The notes beneath the pieces are model-generated. The model ran no database searches and was not told the DNA's origin. It saw nothing but the letters and a program-made list of their open reading frames with translations. 20,216 bases of DNA from JBBQDZ01 sp038237515 (GTDB lineage: Bacteria; Actinomycetota; Thermoleophilia; Gaiellales; Gaiellaceae), in the NCBI GenBank assembly GCA_038237515.1, contig JBBRYP010000073.1:1-20216 (forward strand), written 5' to 3'. The translations under genes were made by a program, and so were the position numbers. Every line of letters starts with the position of its first letter. Positions within the stretch are counted from its first letter, which is position 1. Shown here in pieces: positions 1-7,524 of the stretch.

Positions 1-1
1 C

Positions 2-127
2 CGCCTCGACGAGCGCTCCTACCCCAAAGGCATCAAAATCAGCGACACCGAACTCGCCGCCGTCCAGATCACCGGCGACCCCTTCCACCCCGAATGGAAC
101 TACACCATCAAACCGCGCGGTCATTGA
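2..127 (+). mobile_element. ISAzo13-like transposase, C-terminal 41 codons (partial)
   Basis: The open frame entering from the left edge ends at TGA 125-127 and reads RLDERSYPKGIKISD, then TELAAVQITGDPFHPEWNY, then TIKPRGH. The blocks YPKGIKISD and FHPEWNYTI are typical of the C-terminus of ISAzo13-family (Rhodopirellula-type DDE) transposases, which cut and paste their own element. Only the tail is in the window, so the catalytic residues cannot be seen. The stop codon lies within a few bases of the point where a minus-strand ATPase gene (128-502) begins to match its own family, so the IS end is probably at about 125-132. Family assignment rests on recalled sequence, not a search. Confidence 0.75.
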
Positions 128-502
128 CGCGCGGGCCCTAAGGACGGCGAGGAGCGCACGCGCCTGCGCGAGGCGATCGTCGCCCGCGAGCGCCGCGAGC
201 TCCGGCGCCCCCGCCGCCGAGACGAGCTCTCGGAGAGGCTGTAGCGGCGCAGGGATCGACAGCGGCTCGCAGGCGCCGACGAGGTACCCGGCGTCCTCCG
301 CGATCTCGGCGCGCAGCGCCTGCACGAGCGACGACTTGCCGATTCCCGCCTCGCCGCTCAGCAGGATCAGCGTTCCGCGGCCCGCGCGCGCCGTTTCGAC
401 GGCGGCGACGAGCCCCGCGAGTTCTTCCTCACGCTCGAGAAGCCGCGTCACCGCCGGCGCAGGTCGCCGATCGAAAGGCCGCGAGCGCTCACGACCGGCC
501 AT
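128..502 (-). pseudogene. LuxR-type/AAA ATPase regulator, N-terminal fragment interrupted by the IS
   Basis: Read on the minus strand from ATG 502-500, this frame gives about 125 residues. A short basic leader is followed by VTRLLEREEELAGLVAAVE, then a Walker A P-loop in LILLSGEAGIGKSSLVQAL, then a helical stretch ending LAVLRARAS at the IS junction. This is the N-terminal arrangement of the large (about 900-1100 aa) ATP-binding regulators of the LuxR/MalT-like STAND type and of adenylate-cyclase-type AAA proteins. The Walker B and all downstream domains are absent and replaced by antisense transposase sequence. The frame happens to stay open to the window edge through the IS, so a chimeric product is formally possible, but a disrupted gene is the simplest reading. 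No convincing ribosome-binding site precedes the ATG. Confidence 0.7.
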
Positions 503-671
503 GGACAGCCAGCAGTTGACACGTGCGTTGCGACGATAATAGGGTCGACAGCGCAGACGACGAGAAAGGGGGTGGGACCCTGATCCCAGCCGATTCCATC
601 GTTGCTGCGGCCTCTCTCGGACGCCCCGGCTCCGGAATGCCCTCTGCGCCGTCCTGCGCCGGAGGTGCTCG
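503..671. promoter_or_regulatory. Divergent intergenic region with candidate promoters
   Basis: This gap separates the minus-strand ATPase fragment from the plus-strand operon and must carry the operon's promoter. On the plus strand TTGACA (516-521) is followed after 15 bases by TAATAG (537-542); the spacer is short, so this is a weak match. On the minus strand TATTAT (541-536) could be a -10 box for the ATPase gene. At 570-591 an imperfect hairpin pairs TGGGA (573-577) with TCCCA (584-588), flanked by two further G-C pairs across a G/G mismatch, and may be a leader structure. No ORF here looks coding. Confidence 0.35.
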
Positions 672-1736
672 ATGAGCACGACCGAGGACTCCACGCGCTT
701 CCGTGCTCGACTCTTCTACACGCTCGTGGAGGACGTCCTTCGGGAGGCGGAACTCGAGCTGATCGAGGTGAAGTCGGTCCGGTTCCTGTGCAACTACCCG
801 TGGGTTCCGGGGAAGCGGCTGAGGCCGATCACGTTTCTGCTCTCGAATCTCGCGGTGCGCCTCGAGCGCTCACCGACACCGTCTGCGGATGGCCGAGAGG
901 CGCGTCTCGCGGCGGCGATCGAACTGCTCCACGAAGCATCGCTCGTGCACGACGACCTCGTCGACGGAAGCAAGGTGCGGCGAGGCGTACCCACCATGCA
1001 CCTCCTGAACGGCGACGGCCTGGCGCTCTTGATCGGCGACTACATGACCTTCCGGGGGCTGAAGCTCGTCCTCGACGCCGCCGAGACGCGTGAGGACATC
1101 GCGCTCGCGAAAGAGCTTGCGCGGACGGGGCTCGAGATCGCTCACGGCGAGGCCGACCAGCTCGACCGTTACCTGCAGAGCAACGGCTGGCAGGAGCGGA
1201 TGTCGATGGATGCCTACGTCGATTTGATCGGCAAGAAGACCGCCGCCTTCTTCGCGGGGTGCAGCGAAGGAGGGGCCGCCCTCGCCGGCGCCGAGCCCGA
1301 ACTCAGGATCGTCTTCCGCGAGTTCGGCACGAATCTGGGCATCGCGTTCCAGATGGTCGACGACCTGATGGACGTCCTGGGCGACCCGGCGCTCGCGCGG
1401 AAGAGCCTCAAGAACAACCTCGCCGAAGGGACCGTGACGCTCCCGATGATCCGCGCCTGGGAGCTCGACCCCTCGTTCGCGCCGCTGCGCAAGCTCGCCG
1501 AGGGGGAGCCGCTCACCGCCCGGGCTCAGACTGCGCTCTACCGCAGGTTGGCGTCGAAGGAGGTGCTCGAGCGCTGCCGCGTCAGCGTCGAGCAGTACGC
1601 CGACGCAGCTGCGACCCACGCGCGACGGATGCCGCTGAACATCTACCGGCTCGGGCTGCTCGACCTCCTCGACTACGTGCGCCGCTGTCCGTGGGGCGGG
1701 CTCGAGGAGCACCTCGGCAACGGAAGCAAGGGCTAG
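672..1736 (+). CDS. Polyprenyl (isoprenyl) diphosphate synthase family protein
   Basis: This is a 354-aa class I trans-prenyltransferase, which condenses isopentenyl diphosphate onto an allylic diphosphate in the cytoplasm. Family features in order: GKRLRP (47-52); first aspartate-rich motif DDLVD (94-98) followed by RRGVPTMH (103-110); GEADQLD (159-165); and second aspartate-rich motif DDLMD (230-234) within FQMVDDLMDVLGD. The chain-end motif is altered. In the usual GK...D...EGK-TLP pattern, Asn249 stands where Asp is expected and Thr254 where Lys is expected (AEGTVTLP), so substrate or activity may differ from housekeeping enzymes. GGAGGT at 661-666 lies 5 bases before ATG 672, fixing the start. 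It is the first gene of the operon; the next start is 2 bases after its stop. The product chain length cannot be read from sequence. Confidence 0.92.
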   Translation: MSTTEDSTRFRARLFYTLVEDVLREAELELIEVKSVRFLCNYPWVPGKRLRPITFLLSNLAVRLERSPTPSADGREARLAAAIELLHEASLVHDDLVDGSKVRRGVPTMHLLNGDGLALLIGDYMTFRGLKLVLDAAETREDIALAKELARTGLEIAHGEADQLDRYLQSNGWQERMSMDAYVDLIGKKTAAFFAGCSEGGAALAGAEPELRIVFREFGTNLGIAFQMVDDLMDVLGDPALARKSLKNNLAEGTVTLPMIRAWELDPSFAPLRKLAEGEPLTARAQTALYRRLASKEVLERCRVSVEQYADAAATHARRMPLNIYRLGLLDLLDYVRRCPWGGLEEHLGNGSKG

Positions 1737-1738
1737 CG

Positions 1739-1969
1739 ATGGCCGACCCTCGCGTGCTCGCGGAGGTGCGTGCCGTCCTCGAGGCTCGGAAGGAGGAGCT
1801 GATCAGGACCTATGACGCCGAAGGCGTCGGAATCGGCGGAGGCTGGCCCGGCGGGGGATACGCGCTCGTCGTGTACCTCGCCGAGACTCGGCAGCTGCCG
1901 ACGGAGGAATCAATCGACGGGATACCAGTCCGGTTCGAGGTCACCGGTGAGTTCCGGGCCTTGGGCTGA
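1739..1969 (+). CDS. 76-aa protein related to the N-terminal domain of the adjacent protease
   Basis: ATG 1739 follows the prenyl synthase stop by two bases, so the two are probably translationally coupled. The 76-residue product has an N-terminal helix (about 1-26) and then the pattern GVGIG...YALVVYLAE...LP...IDGIPVRFEVTG. The same pattern (VGAAFG...AMVIYVVNKMP...CVEVDVVETG) occurs at residues 39-96 of the downstream protease. In families I recall, this small alpha/beta module precedes trypsin-like domains of the Nal1-like kind. This gene is therefore either a free-standing copy of the module or a partner that mimics it. There is no signal peptide or membrane segment. Function is unknown; the link to the protease is inference from similarity and adjacency. 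Confidence 0.75.
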   Translation: MADPRVLAEVRAVLEARKEELIRTYDAEGVGIGGGWPGGGYALVVYLAETRQLPTEESIDGIPVRFEVTGEFRALG

Positions 1970-1982
1970 GAGGAGGAGACGA

Positions 1983-3491
1983 ATGGAAGATCAGTATTCG
2001 CCGAAGATCGACGAGGAGCGCTATCTCAAGGGACGGGCGCTCGTGCGGGCGCTGAAGGAACGTCACTGGCCGCTCTTCGATGCCGACCCGAACATCGTCG
2101 GCGCTGCGTTCGGCCGGCGCGAGGCGCACGGCGAGCGAACCGATGAGCCCGCGATGGTCATCTACGTCGTCAACAAGATGCCGAGCCGATTCATCCCACC
2201 GAGCGTCCTGCTGCCACGGCGGATGTACGTCGGCGGCGACTGCGTGGAAGTCGACGTCGTCGAGACCGGCATCCTCTATCCCCATTCGTTCACCGCCCGC
2301 GAGCGGCCGGCCCCGCAGGGCGTGAGCGTGGCCCACGTCTCGGTCACCGCCGGCACGCTCGGCGCCGTCGTCACGGACAACACGGACGGGTCGATGTGCA
2401 TCCTCTCGAACAATCACGTCCTCGCGGCGATCAACACGGGGACGATCGGCGACAGGATCGTCCAGCCCGGCCCCTTCGACGGCGGCTCCTCGCCTGCAGA
2501 CGACATCGCGACGCTCAAGCGCTTCGTCATGCTGAACCCGTCTGGCAACACGGTCGACTGCGCGCTCGGACAGGTGCTCAGTTCCGACGGCGTGGCAACG
2601 GTCGCGGATGCGGTGAAGAACAACCTCATGCCTGTGGCGAGTCCGGCTCATCCGGCCGTCGGCCTGCTATTCGCCGGATCCTGCGGTCGCACGATCATGA
2701 ATCCGATCGGCAACGTCCTCTCCGCGCTGAACATTGCCTTTCCCGCCGGCGGCGGCTCGACGGTCGCCGCCGACATCGGGATGAACGTCGAGAAGGTCGG
2801 CCGGACGACCGAGTACACGACCTCGACGATCAAGGAGATCGACGCGACGGTCACGATCAACTACTCCGACAAGGTCGCGCGGACGTTCGACCACCAGATC
2901 ACCACGGGCTGGATGAGCGATCCTGGCGATTCCGGCTCGCTGATCTGCCAGGGCGGGGCGGGAAGCGACATCAACAAGTGCAGCTGCGGCACGTCGTCGG
3001 CCGCCTCGGAGGTGCTCGGCGAGGACCTGCGCGAAGAGCGGGTCATGGCAGAGGTGCTTCGCGACAAGTTCGTCCGCCAGACCCGGATCGGACGGTTCGG
3101 CGTCGACCTGTTCTTCCTCAACGAGGACAGGCTGCTCGAACGCTTCCAGGCTGCTGACCTGCGGGAGGACGACGTCGCCTTCGCCCGCAAGCTGTTCGCG
3201 AAGTACCGGCAGCAGGGCCGTGAGGCATTCATCCAGGGCGAGAACGCGGAAGATCGCCTGACGCAGCAGCACATGCGGGATGCCCGAGCGGCTCTCAAGC
3301 GCGCGCAGCACTACATGTCGAAGGACGAGATCGCGGCGAGCGAGCGGCTCTTCGCGCTCGCCAGCGAGCACGGCGTCGGCAAGAACGCCCGCGAGCTGCT
3401 CGCTCTGATGAACGACGAGAAGCTCCATCGAGAGGTGCACGAGATCGCCTCGAAGGTGAAGTTCGTCAGGACGGGTCAGGAGCCCTGCTAA
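1983..3491 (+). CDS. Trypsin-fold serine protease with N-terminal alpha/beta module and helical C-terminal domain
   Basis: AGGAGG (1971-1976) sits 6 bases before ATG 1983, giving 502 residues. An upstream in-frame ATG at 1812 would overlap the previous gene and has no such site. Layout: N-terminal module (about 1-100); trypsin-like domain (about 115-335) with His145 in LSNNHVL, Asp192 in NTVDCALG and Ser317 in DPGDSGSLI, the expected order of a catalytic triad; then a Cys pair (CSCG, 333-336) and a mostly helical, charged region (about 345-495) that I do not recognise. No signal peptide is visible, so it probably acts in the cytoplasm. The triad pattern resembles Nal1-like / trypsin-like peptidases. 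Substrate is unknown; neighbouring operon products are candidates. Beyond the triad, inactivity cannot be excluded. Confidence 0.82.
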   Translation: MEDQYSPKIDEERYLKGRALVRALKERHWPLFDADPNIVGAAFGRREAHGERTDEPAMVIYVVNKMPSRFIPPSVLLPRRMYVGGDCVEVDVVETGILYPHSFTARERPAPQGVSVAHVSVTAGTLGAVVTDNTDGSMCILSNNHVLAAINTGTIGDRIVQPGPFDGGSSPADDIATLKRFVMLNPSGNTVDCALGQVLSSDGVATVADAVKNNLMPVASPAHPAVGLLFAGSCGRTIMNPIGNVLSALNIAFPAGGGSTVAADIGMNVEKVGRTTEYTTSTIKEIDATVTINYSDKVARTFDHQITTGWMSDPGDSGSLICQGGAGSDINKCSCGTSSAASEVLGEDLREERVMAEVLRDKFVRQTRIGRFGVDLFFLNEDRLLERFQAADLREDDVAFARKLFAKYRQQGREAFIQGENAEDRLTQQHMRDARAALKRAQHYMSKDEIAASERLFALASEHGVGKNARELLALMNDEKLHREVHEIASKVKFVRTGQEPC

Positions 3492-3502
3492 CGCACCGCG
3501 AG

Positions 3503-3539
3503 GGCGACCGAGCGCGGCGGAGGCCGTTGCCCGGTCGCC
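3503..3539 (+). promoter_or_regulatory. Strong intercistronic hairpin
   Basis: GGCGACCG (3503-3510) pairs perfectly with CGGTCGCC (3532-3539). An inner CGGC (3515-3518) / GCCG (3523-3526) closes on a GGAG loop. It lies in the longest gap of the operon (70 bases, after the protease). No U-tract follows, so it is more likely a partial terminator, processing site or mRNA-stability element than a full stop. Confidence 0.5.
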
Positions 3540-3561
3540 TGCGGCGAAGCGAGAGGTGGAT

Positions 3562-4122
3562 GTGAGCAAGCGACCACGACCAGCGCCGAAGGGAACGATC
3601 CGGGTCGAGACCGAGAGGGACCTGCGCCGGCACGTGCGAGCGATCTCGAAGCGCCTGAACGAGAACCCGGACATCGCCCGGCTCGTCTTCGTCAATCCGA
3701 TCCTCGCGCTGCAGGACCTGGACGTCGAACTGACCGCCGACGTCAAGAAGCACATCATGGAGGCATTGCGCTTCCCGCCCCGCCTGCGCGAGCGCAAGGC
3801 GGTGCTGGAGCAGGAGCTGCACGGCGACATCGGAGAGCTCGGAGTCCGGATGCGGCTTCCCCTGTCTCCCGCGCAGCGCGGGCGCCTGCTCTTCGAGGTA
3901 CTGAGCCTCGAGCCCCTGAAAGAGGATGCGGGCTCTCCCGGGCGTCTGCCGCCGGGGCGCACGCCCGCGTACGCCGAGCTCCACCCGGTGGTCGCCAAGC
4001 TTGCCGAGTACGAGCGGGTGCGCCAGGGAAGCGTGGTCTTCCAGAGCAAGACGAGCTACCAGGCGTTCAAGCGTGGCGAGAAGGTGCACGCCTGGCTCGA
4101 CCGAGTGACCTTCGACGTGTAG
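3562..4122 (+). CDS. Hypothetical protein, 186 aa
   Basis: I do not recognise this protein. Two in-frame GTG codons are possible starts, at 3556 and 3562. The GAGAGG at 3551-3556 is correctly spaced only for GTG 3562, so that start is chosen; 3556 adds two residues. The product is soluble, charged and mostly helical. The N-terminal third contains DIARLVFVNPILALQDLDV and then ELTADVKKHIMEALRFPPRL, which has the feel of short alpha-helical leader or accessory modules (NP-x-x-AL-x-x-L-x-V-E-L). The C-terminal third has a Pro/Gly-rich linker followed by LHPVVAKLAEYERVRQGSVV. It sits between the protease and the 562-aa protein in the same operon, so it probably serves the same pathway. Any precursor-peptide role would be speculation. 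Confidence 0.75.
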   Translation: MSKRPRPAPKGTIRVETERDLRRHVRAISKRLNENPDIARLVFVNPILALQDLDVELTADVKKHIMEALRFPPRLRERKAVLEQELHGDIGELGVRMRLPLSPAQRGRLLFEVLSLEPLKEDAGSPGRLPPGRTPAYAELHPVVAKLAEYERVRQGSVVFQSKTSYQAFKRGEKVHAWLDRVTFDV

Positions 4123-4143
4123 CCGCCGGGCCTGGAGGACGCC

Positions 4144-5832
4144 ATGTCTCTCACATCGTGCTACCGCTACATCCTCGAGTTCCCGGTGGCGACGCTGAAC
4201 AAGCTCTACCAGGCGGCGATGAGCGAGAGCGGACCGGCCGGGATGGCGGTCACGAAGACCTGGGACAACGTGCCGATCGCCGGCTATACCGCGACGGTCT
4301 CGGTCCGGCCGACCGATCTCGACACCAACCCGCCGACGCTGGTGCTCCCCCCGCCCGATCTGGCGGTGAAACCGCACGTCCGCATGCGCGTGGAGGTGAG
4401 TATCTCCGAGGTGCCGGAGCTCGGGCAGATCGTCTACACCGTGGAATTCGACCTCCCGGGCGTGTTCGTGAAGACGGCGGACGCGCCGCCGCGGCTCCAG
4501 ATGGTGTTCCCCGCCGTGACGGCAGGCGCGCTCAACCTGACCGTGACGGGCGGCGACATCCCGCTCACGCCGGAGCTCGTCGAGCCAAGGATCCACGCCC
4601 TCTACCAGGCGAACCCCTCGCTCGCGCACAACGTCCAGAACAACGTCCCCTGGCCGCCGGGCCCGGACGCCTCGGTGCAGGTGACGACCGACATCTACGA
4701 CGACGCGGAGGGCAGTCCCGGCTTCCGAGGCCGGATCACGGTCGTGGTTCTGGACGCAACGCACATCCTCATCAAGCTGCCCGGCCACTTCCGTGTCCAG
4801 GGGATTTCGAGCACCTACATGGACACGGACATGGAAGTCGACGTCAAGGTGGCCGTCGAGGTCGACATCGCCCTCGGTCGGGTGCGCGCGCGACTCGACC
4901 AGGTCCTGCAGGCCGACATCGCGATCACCTTCGCGACTCCCTCGGGCAACCCGCTGTACGACGCGGGCGCGAAGTTCATCCTCGCCCAGCAGATGGCTTC
5001 GCGGCTACGCGCGATGACCGACCCGGAGGTGGCGATCCCCACCGGCGTCCAGATCCACGACGCCGTCGCCGATCGCATCGTGGTGCTCGCCGGCGACCTC
5101 AGGGTTCCGGTCTTCACGCCACCAGCCCCGGCGGCGGGCGAGGTCGACTTCACGACCTTCGTGCCGACGACGGTGAACGGCCAGGTGCTGGCGCTTCAGG
5201 TGCTGCCGCGAAACGACGGAACGCTGTGCGACCCGCCCGACGTCTTCACCGGAACGTCCGACTTCTCGATCGCCGTGGCCGCGATCGAAGTCCAGCCCAA
5301 GCTGCAGGGCCTCACGCAGGGCCAGCTGGGGATGCACAACGACTTCGCGGGCAGCGGTCACGACGTCGACGTCAAGACGCTCGACGGAACGCTGTCCGAT
5401 CCCGGCGACCACAGCCAGACCGACGGGCACATCTGGATCAGCGGATCGGCGGACGTGAGCGTCGACTGCTGGCCCGACCCGACGATCCACTTCAGCGGCC
5501 CGGTGTTCCTGGATCCGCACACCGATCCGGACGGCAAGCTGTTCCTGACTGCGCGCGCCGGCAACTTCGATGCGGACAAGCCGTGCTGCGGCAACGTCGA
5601 CCCGGACACGATCAAGACCCTGGTCGCGGGGCAGGAGTCGGATCGATTCGCGCTACCGACAGGGTTCTCGGGCGTGGGCCAGCTGACGCTCACGTTCACG
5701 ACCGCGAGGATCTTCGCCGCCGGGATCGTCGTGGACGGGACGCTCGGCGTGATCACGAGCCACGAGCTGAACGCCGCGGGAGTGCGCAGCTCCGTCGACT
5801 GGTGGTTCGGAGAGCAGGCTGGAGGCGGTTAA
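4144..5832 (+). CDS. Large beta-rich protein, possible TULIP-type lipid-binding protein
   Basis: GGAGG (4134-4138) lies 5 bases before ATG 4144; the product is 562 aa with no signal peptide. The first 26 residues (CYRYILEFPVATLNKLYQAA) look like the opening of TULIP-fold proteins such as P47/OrfX, where a strand leads into a helix containing L-N-K-L. The rest is long amphipathic beta-strands (for example VRMRVEVSISE, EVDVKVAVEVDIALGRVRA) separated by Pro/Gly/Asp loops, and a helix at about residues 277-297. A vicinal Cys pair (KPCCGN) lies near the C-terminus and DCWPDP at about 440. TULIP proteins bind lipids in a hydrophobic groove, which would fit an operon with prenyl and acyl enzymes. 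Fold assignment is by pattern only and is tentative; coding status is certain from frame length, codon use and the ribosome-binding site. Confidence 0.72.
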   Translation: MSLTSCYRYILEFPVATLNKLYQAAMSESGPAGMAVTKTWDNVPIAGYTATVSVRPTDLDTNPPTLVLPPPDLAVKPHVRMRVEVSISEVPELGQIVYTVEFDLPGVFVKTADAPPRLQMVFPAVTAGALNLTVTGGDIPLTPELVEPRIHALYQANPSLAHNVQNNVPWPPGPDASVQVTTDIYDDAEGSPGFRGRITVVVLDATHILIKLPGHFRVQGISSTYMDTDMEVDVKVAVEVDIALGRVRARLDQVLQADIAITFATPSGNPLYDAGAKFILAQQMASRLRAMTDPEVAIPTGVQIHDAVADRIVVLAGDLRVPVFTPPAPAAGEVDFTTFVPTTVNGQVLALQVLPRNDGTLCDPPDVFTGTSDFSIAVAAIEVQPKLQGLTQGQLGMHNDFAGSGHDVDVKTLDGTLSDPGDHSQTDGHIWISGSADVSVDCWPDPTIHFSGPVFLDPHTDPDGKLFLTARAGNFDADKPCCGNVDPDTIKTLVAGQESDRFALPTGFSGVGQLTLTFTTARIFAAGIVVDGTLGVITSHELNAAGVRSSVDWWFGEQAGGG

Positions 5833-5893
5833 TGACTGCGGTTCGATCGCAACGGACCGGGGCCCGGCCTCGGAGGAAGGGAGTGAGACACTG

Positions 5894-7243
5894 ATGGCTA
5901 CCTACCGCGGATTCGTGCGGTCGCTTCAGGTGCGGGAGGACGGCTGGGTGGAGTTCACGCTCGAAGCCGTCCATGCGGGCAACGCAACGAAGACGTTCTT
6001 CATCGAGGACCTCGACGGAACCCTCGACGACGTGCACCGCCGGCTCGGCCAGCTGAGCCTGCTCCGCGATGCCCTCGCCCGCGTCCTTCCAGTCGAGGCC
6101 GAGTACCGGGATGATCCGGAGAAGGGCACGCTGCTCGAGGACGTGACGGTCTATCCACGGCCCTCGATCGACGGCCGCGACGGTGGCCGGCGCGTCGAAG
6201 GGACCGTGATCGGGCTGACGATCACCGAGCGCGGCCCGCAATCGGCGATCTCGCCCTATCTCGACCCGCCGGACGTCTGCGCAGTCACGCTCCTCGAGGA
6301 CGGCGGAACGGTCGAGCTGCTAAGACTCGACCTGCAGCGGCCGGATCCGCTGACGGGGCAGTCGATCCTCGCCCTGCTGCGAAAGGCGCTTCGCACCAGA
6401 CGACCCGTGGCGCTCGTCGCCACCGTCGCCGACATCGAGCAGACCGATAGCAGCTTCGCTGCGGCGGGCGGGAAGCCGCACGGCGATCCCGGCTGGATCC
6501 AGGCTTGCGAGTGGCTCGTGGTGCCGACCGCGGACCTTGACGAGAAGCACTGCTTCGTCGAGCGCCTCGGGCAACGCTACGAGAGCTATGTCGAGGATGA
6601 GGCTCCCGCGCTCTCGCACGTCCGCGTGACGTACACGACCGCTCCGGCCCAGAACCCCGAGGGGGACGTCTCCGAGAACGGCTCGTTCGCCCAGGCGACC
6701 TCGGAGGCGTGGGTTCACGGCGATTCGCCGCTGCTCACCCGGCTCGAGGCGGCGCTCCGAGACCGATTGATGGTCGTCCTCGGCCTCGACGGCGACCAGG
6801 TTCACTCCGTCGAGCTCGTCGGGCACCTCGGCAGCGCCGCGCGGCCGATCTGGATCAAGGCCGAGCGGCGTGCGCTCCCGCCCGAGGAGCTTCAGGAGCT
6901 GTGCGAGAACGTGCCGACGATCCAGCCGCCGGGCGCAAGCGCGTTCGACGAGATCCCGGTCGCCCTCGCGTGGTCCGGTCACGGCTACTTCAACGAAGGG
7001 ATCTGGAGATTCGTCCTCGCCACGCAGGCGCAGGCGGAGCTTCGCGTCGACGGCAAGCCGTGCAGCTGCTGCGAGCCCACGACCGAATCGAGCTGGAACC
7101 AAGGCCTCGACGACTCGGCCAACCGCGGGGGACAGACCACGATCTGCCACGCGTACCTTTGCGGAGTGCATTGCATCGAGGTCGTCCTCGTGGGGCGCCG
7201 CTGCGCCGACCCCTTCCAGCTACGCGTGTACCGCATACGCTGA
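5894..7243 (+). CDS. Hypothetical protein with tandem N-terminal repeat and Cys-rich C-terminus, 449 aa
   Basis: I do not recognise the family. The start is ATG 5894 with a purine-rich GGAAGGGAG stretch upstream. Residues about 4-72 and 104-180 look like two copies of one beta-barrel-like module. Each opens with G-x-V-x-x-L-x-(V/I), has strands containing EFTLEA / AVTLLE, and ends in a helix with LLRDALARVLPVEAEY / LLRKALRTRRPVALVA. The C-terminal part has helices followed by a Cys-rich end (PCSCCEP, then CHAYLCGVHC, then GRRCADP), suggesting metal binding or disulfides. There is no signal peptide or membrane helix. It sits 8 bases before the acyl carrier protein gene, so coupled expression is likely. 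It could be a scaffold, binding or tailoring protein of the pathway; no catalytic motif is visible. Confidence 0.72.
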   Translation: MATYRGFVRSLQVREDGWVEFTLEAVHAGNATKTFFIEDLDGTLDDVHRRLGQLSLLRDALARVLPVEAEYRDDPEKGTLLEDVTVYPRPSIDGRDGGRRVEGTVIGLTITERGPQSAISPYLDPPDVCAVTLLEDGGTVELLRLDLQRPDPLTGQSILALLRKALRTRRPVALVATVADIEQTDSSFAAAGGKPHGDPGWIQACEWLVVPTADLDEKHCFVERLGQRYESYVEDEAPALSHVRVTYTTAPAQNPEGDVSENGSFAQATSEAWVHGDSPLLTRLEAALRDRLMVVLGLDGDQVHSVELVGHLGSAARPIWIKAERRALPPEELQELCENVPTIQPPGASAFDEIPVALAWSGHGYFNEGIWRFVLATQAQAELRVDGKPCSCCEPTTESSWNQGLDDSANRGGQTTICHAYLCGVHCIEVVLVGRRCADPFQLRVYRIR

Positions 7244-7251
7244 GGGCGACG

Positions 7252-7524
7252 ATGGACGAGCTCGAGCGTCGCGTCGTGCAGCTGATCGCCGAGACCGGAA
7301 AGCTCGACCCCGCAGCGGTGACGCTCGAGAGCTCCTTCGAGGACCTCGGGATCGACTCCCTCGACGGCGCGAACATCCTCTTCGCGATCGAAGACGACTT
7401 CGACATCTACATCGCCTACGAGCCGGAGCAGCTCGAGGGATACACGGTCGGCGAGGCGGTCGAGGCGGTGCGGCAGCTGGTCGACGAGAAGGCGGTTGCG
7501 CAAGACACCGCGAGCTCGAGCTGA
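7252..7524 (+). CDS. Acyl carrier protein
   Basis: This 90-aa protein has the carrier-protein fold pattern: helix 1 (about 3-15), loop, and the DSL attachment site in DLGIDSLDGANILFAIEDDF. Ser36 is the expected 4'-phosphopantetheine site. The acidic helix 2 that docks with ketosynthases follows it. AGGG at 7243-7246 precedes ATG 7252, overlapping the previous gene's stop. The stop TGA (7522-7524) overlaps by one base the ATG of the ketosynthase, the typical arrangement for an ACP dedicated to its neighbour. The C-terminal tail (AQDTASSS) is longer than in housekeeping AcpP. It probably carries acyl groups for the operon's lipid product rather than for bulk fatty acid synthesis; that last point is inference. 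Confidence 0.93.
   Translation: MDELERRVVQLIAETGKLDPAAVTLESSFEDLGIDSLDGANILFAIEDDFDIYIAYEPEQLEGYTVGEAVEAVRQLVDEKAVAQDTASSS

Noticed and set aside
602..1093. Open frame in another frame over the prenyl synthase
   Set aside because: Arg/Pro/Ala-rich shadow of the real gene, with no motif.
1812..1982. Upstream in-frame ATG extending the protease by 57 residues
   Set aside because: It overlaps the 76-aa gene in another frame, has no ribosome-binding site, and AGGAGG stands 6 bases before ATG 1983.
2667..4788. Long minus-strand open frames opposite the protease and the 186- and 562-aa genes
   Set aside because: Composition is that of antisense to GC-ending codons; no start signal, and the plus-strand genes have ribosome-binding sites and recognisable motifs.
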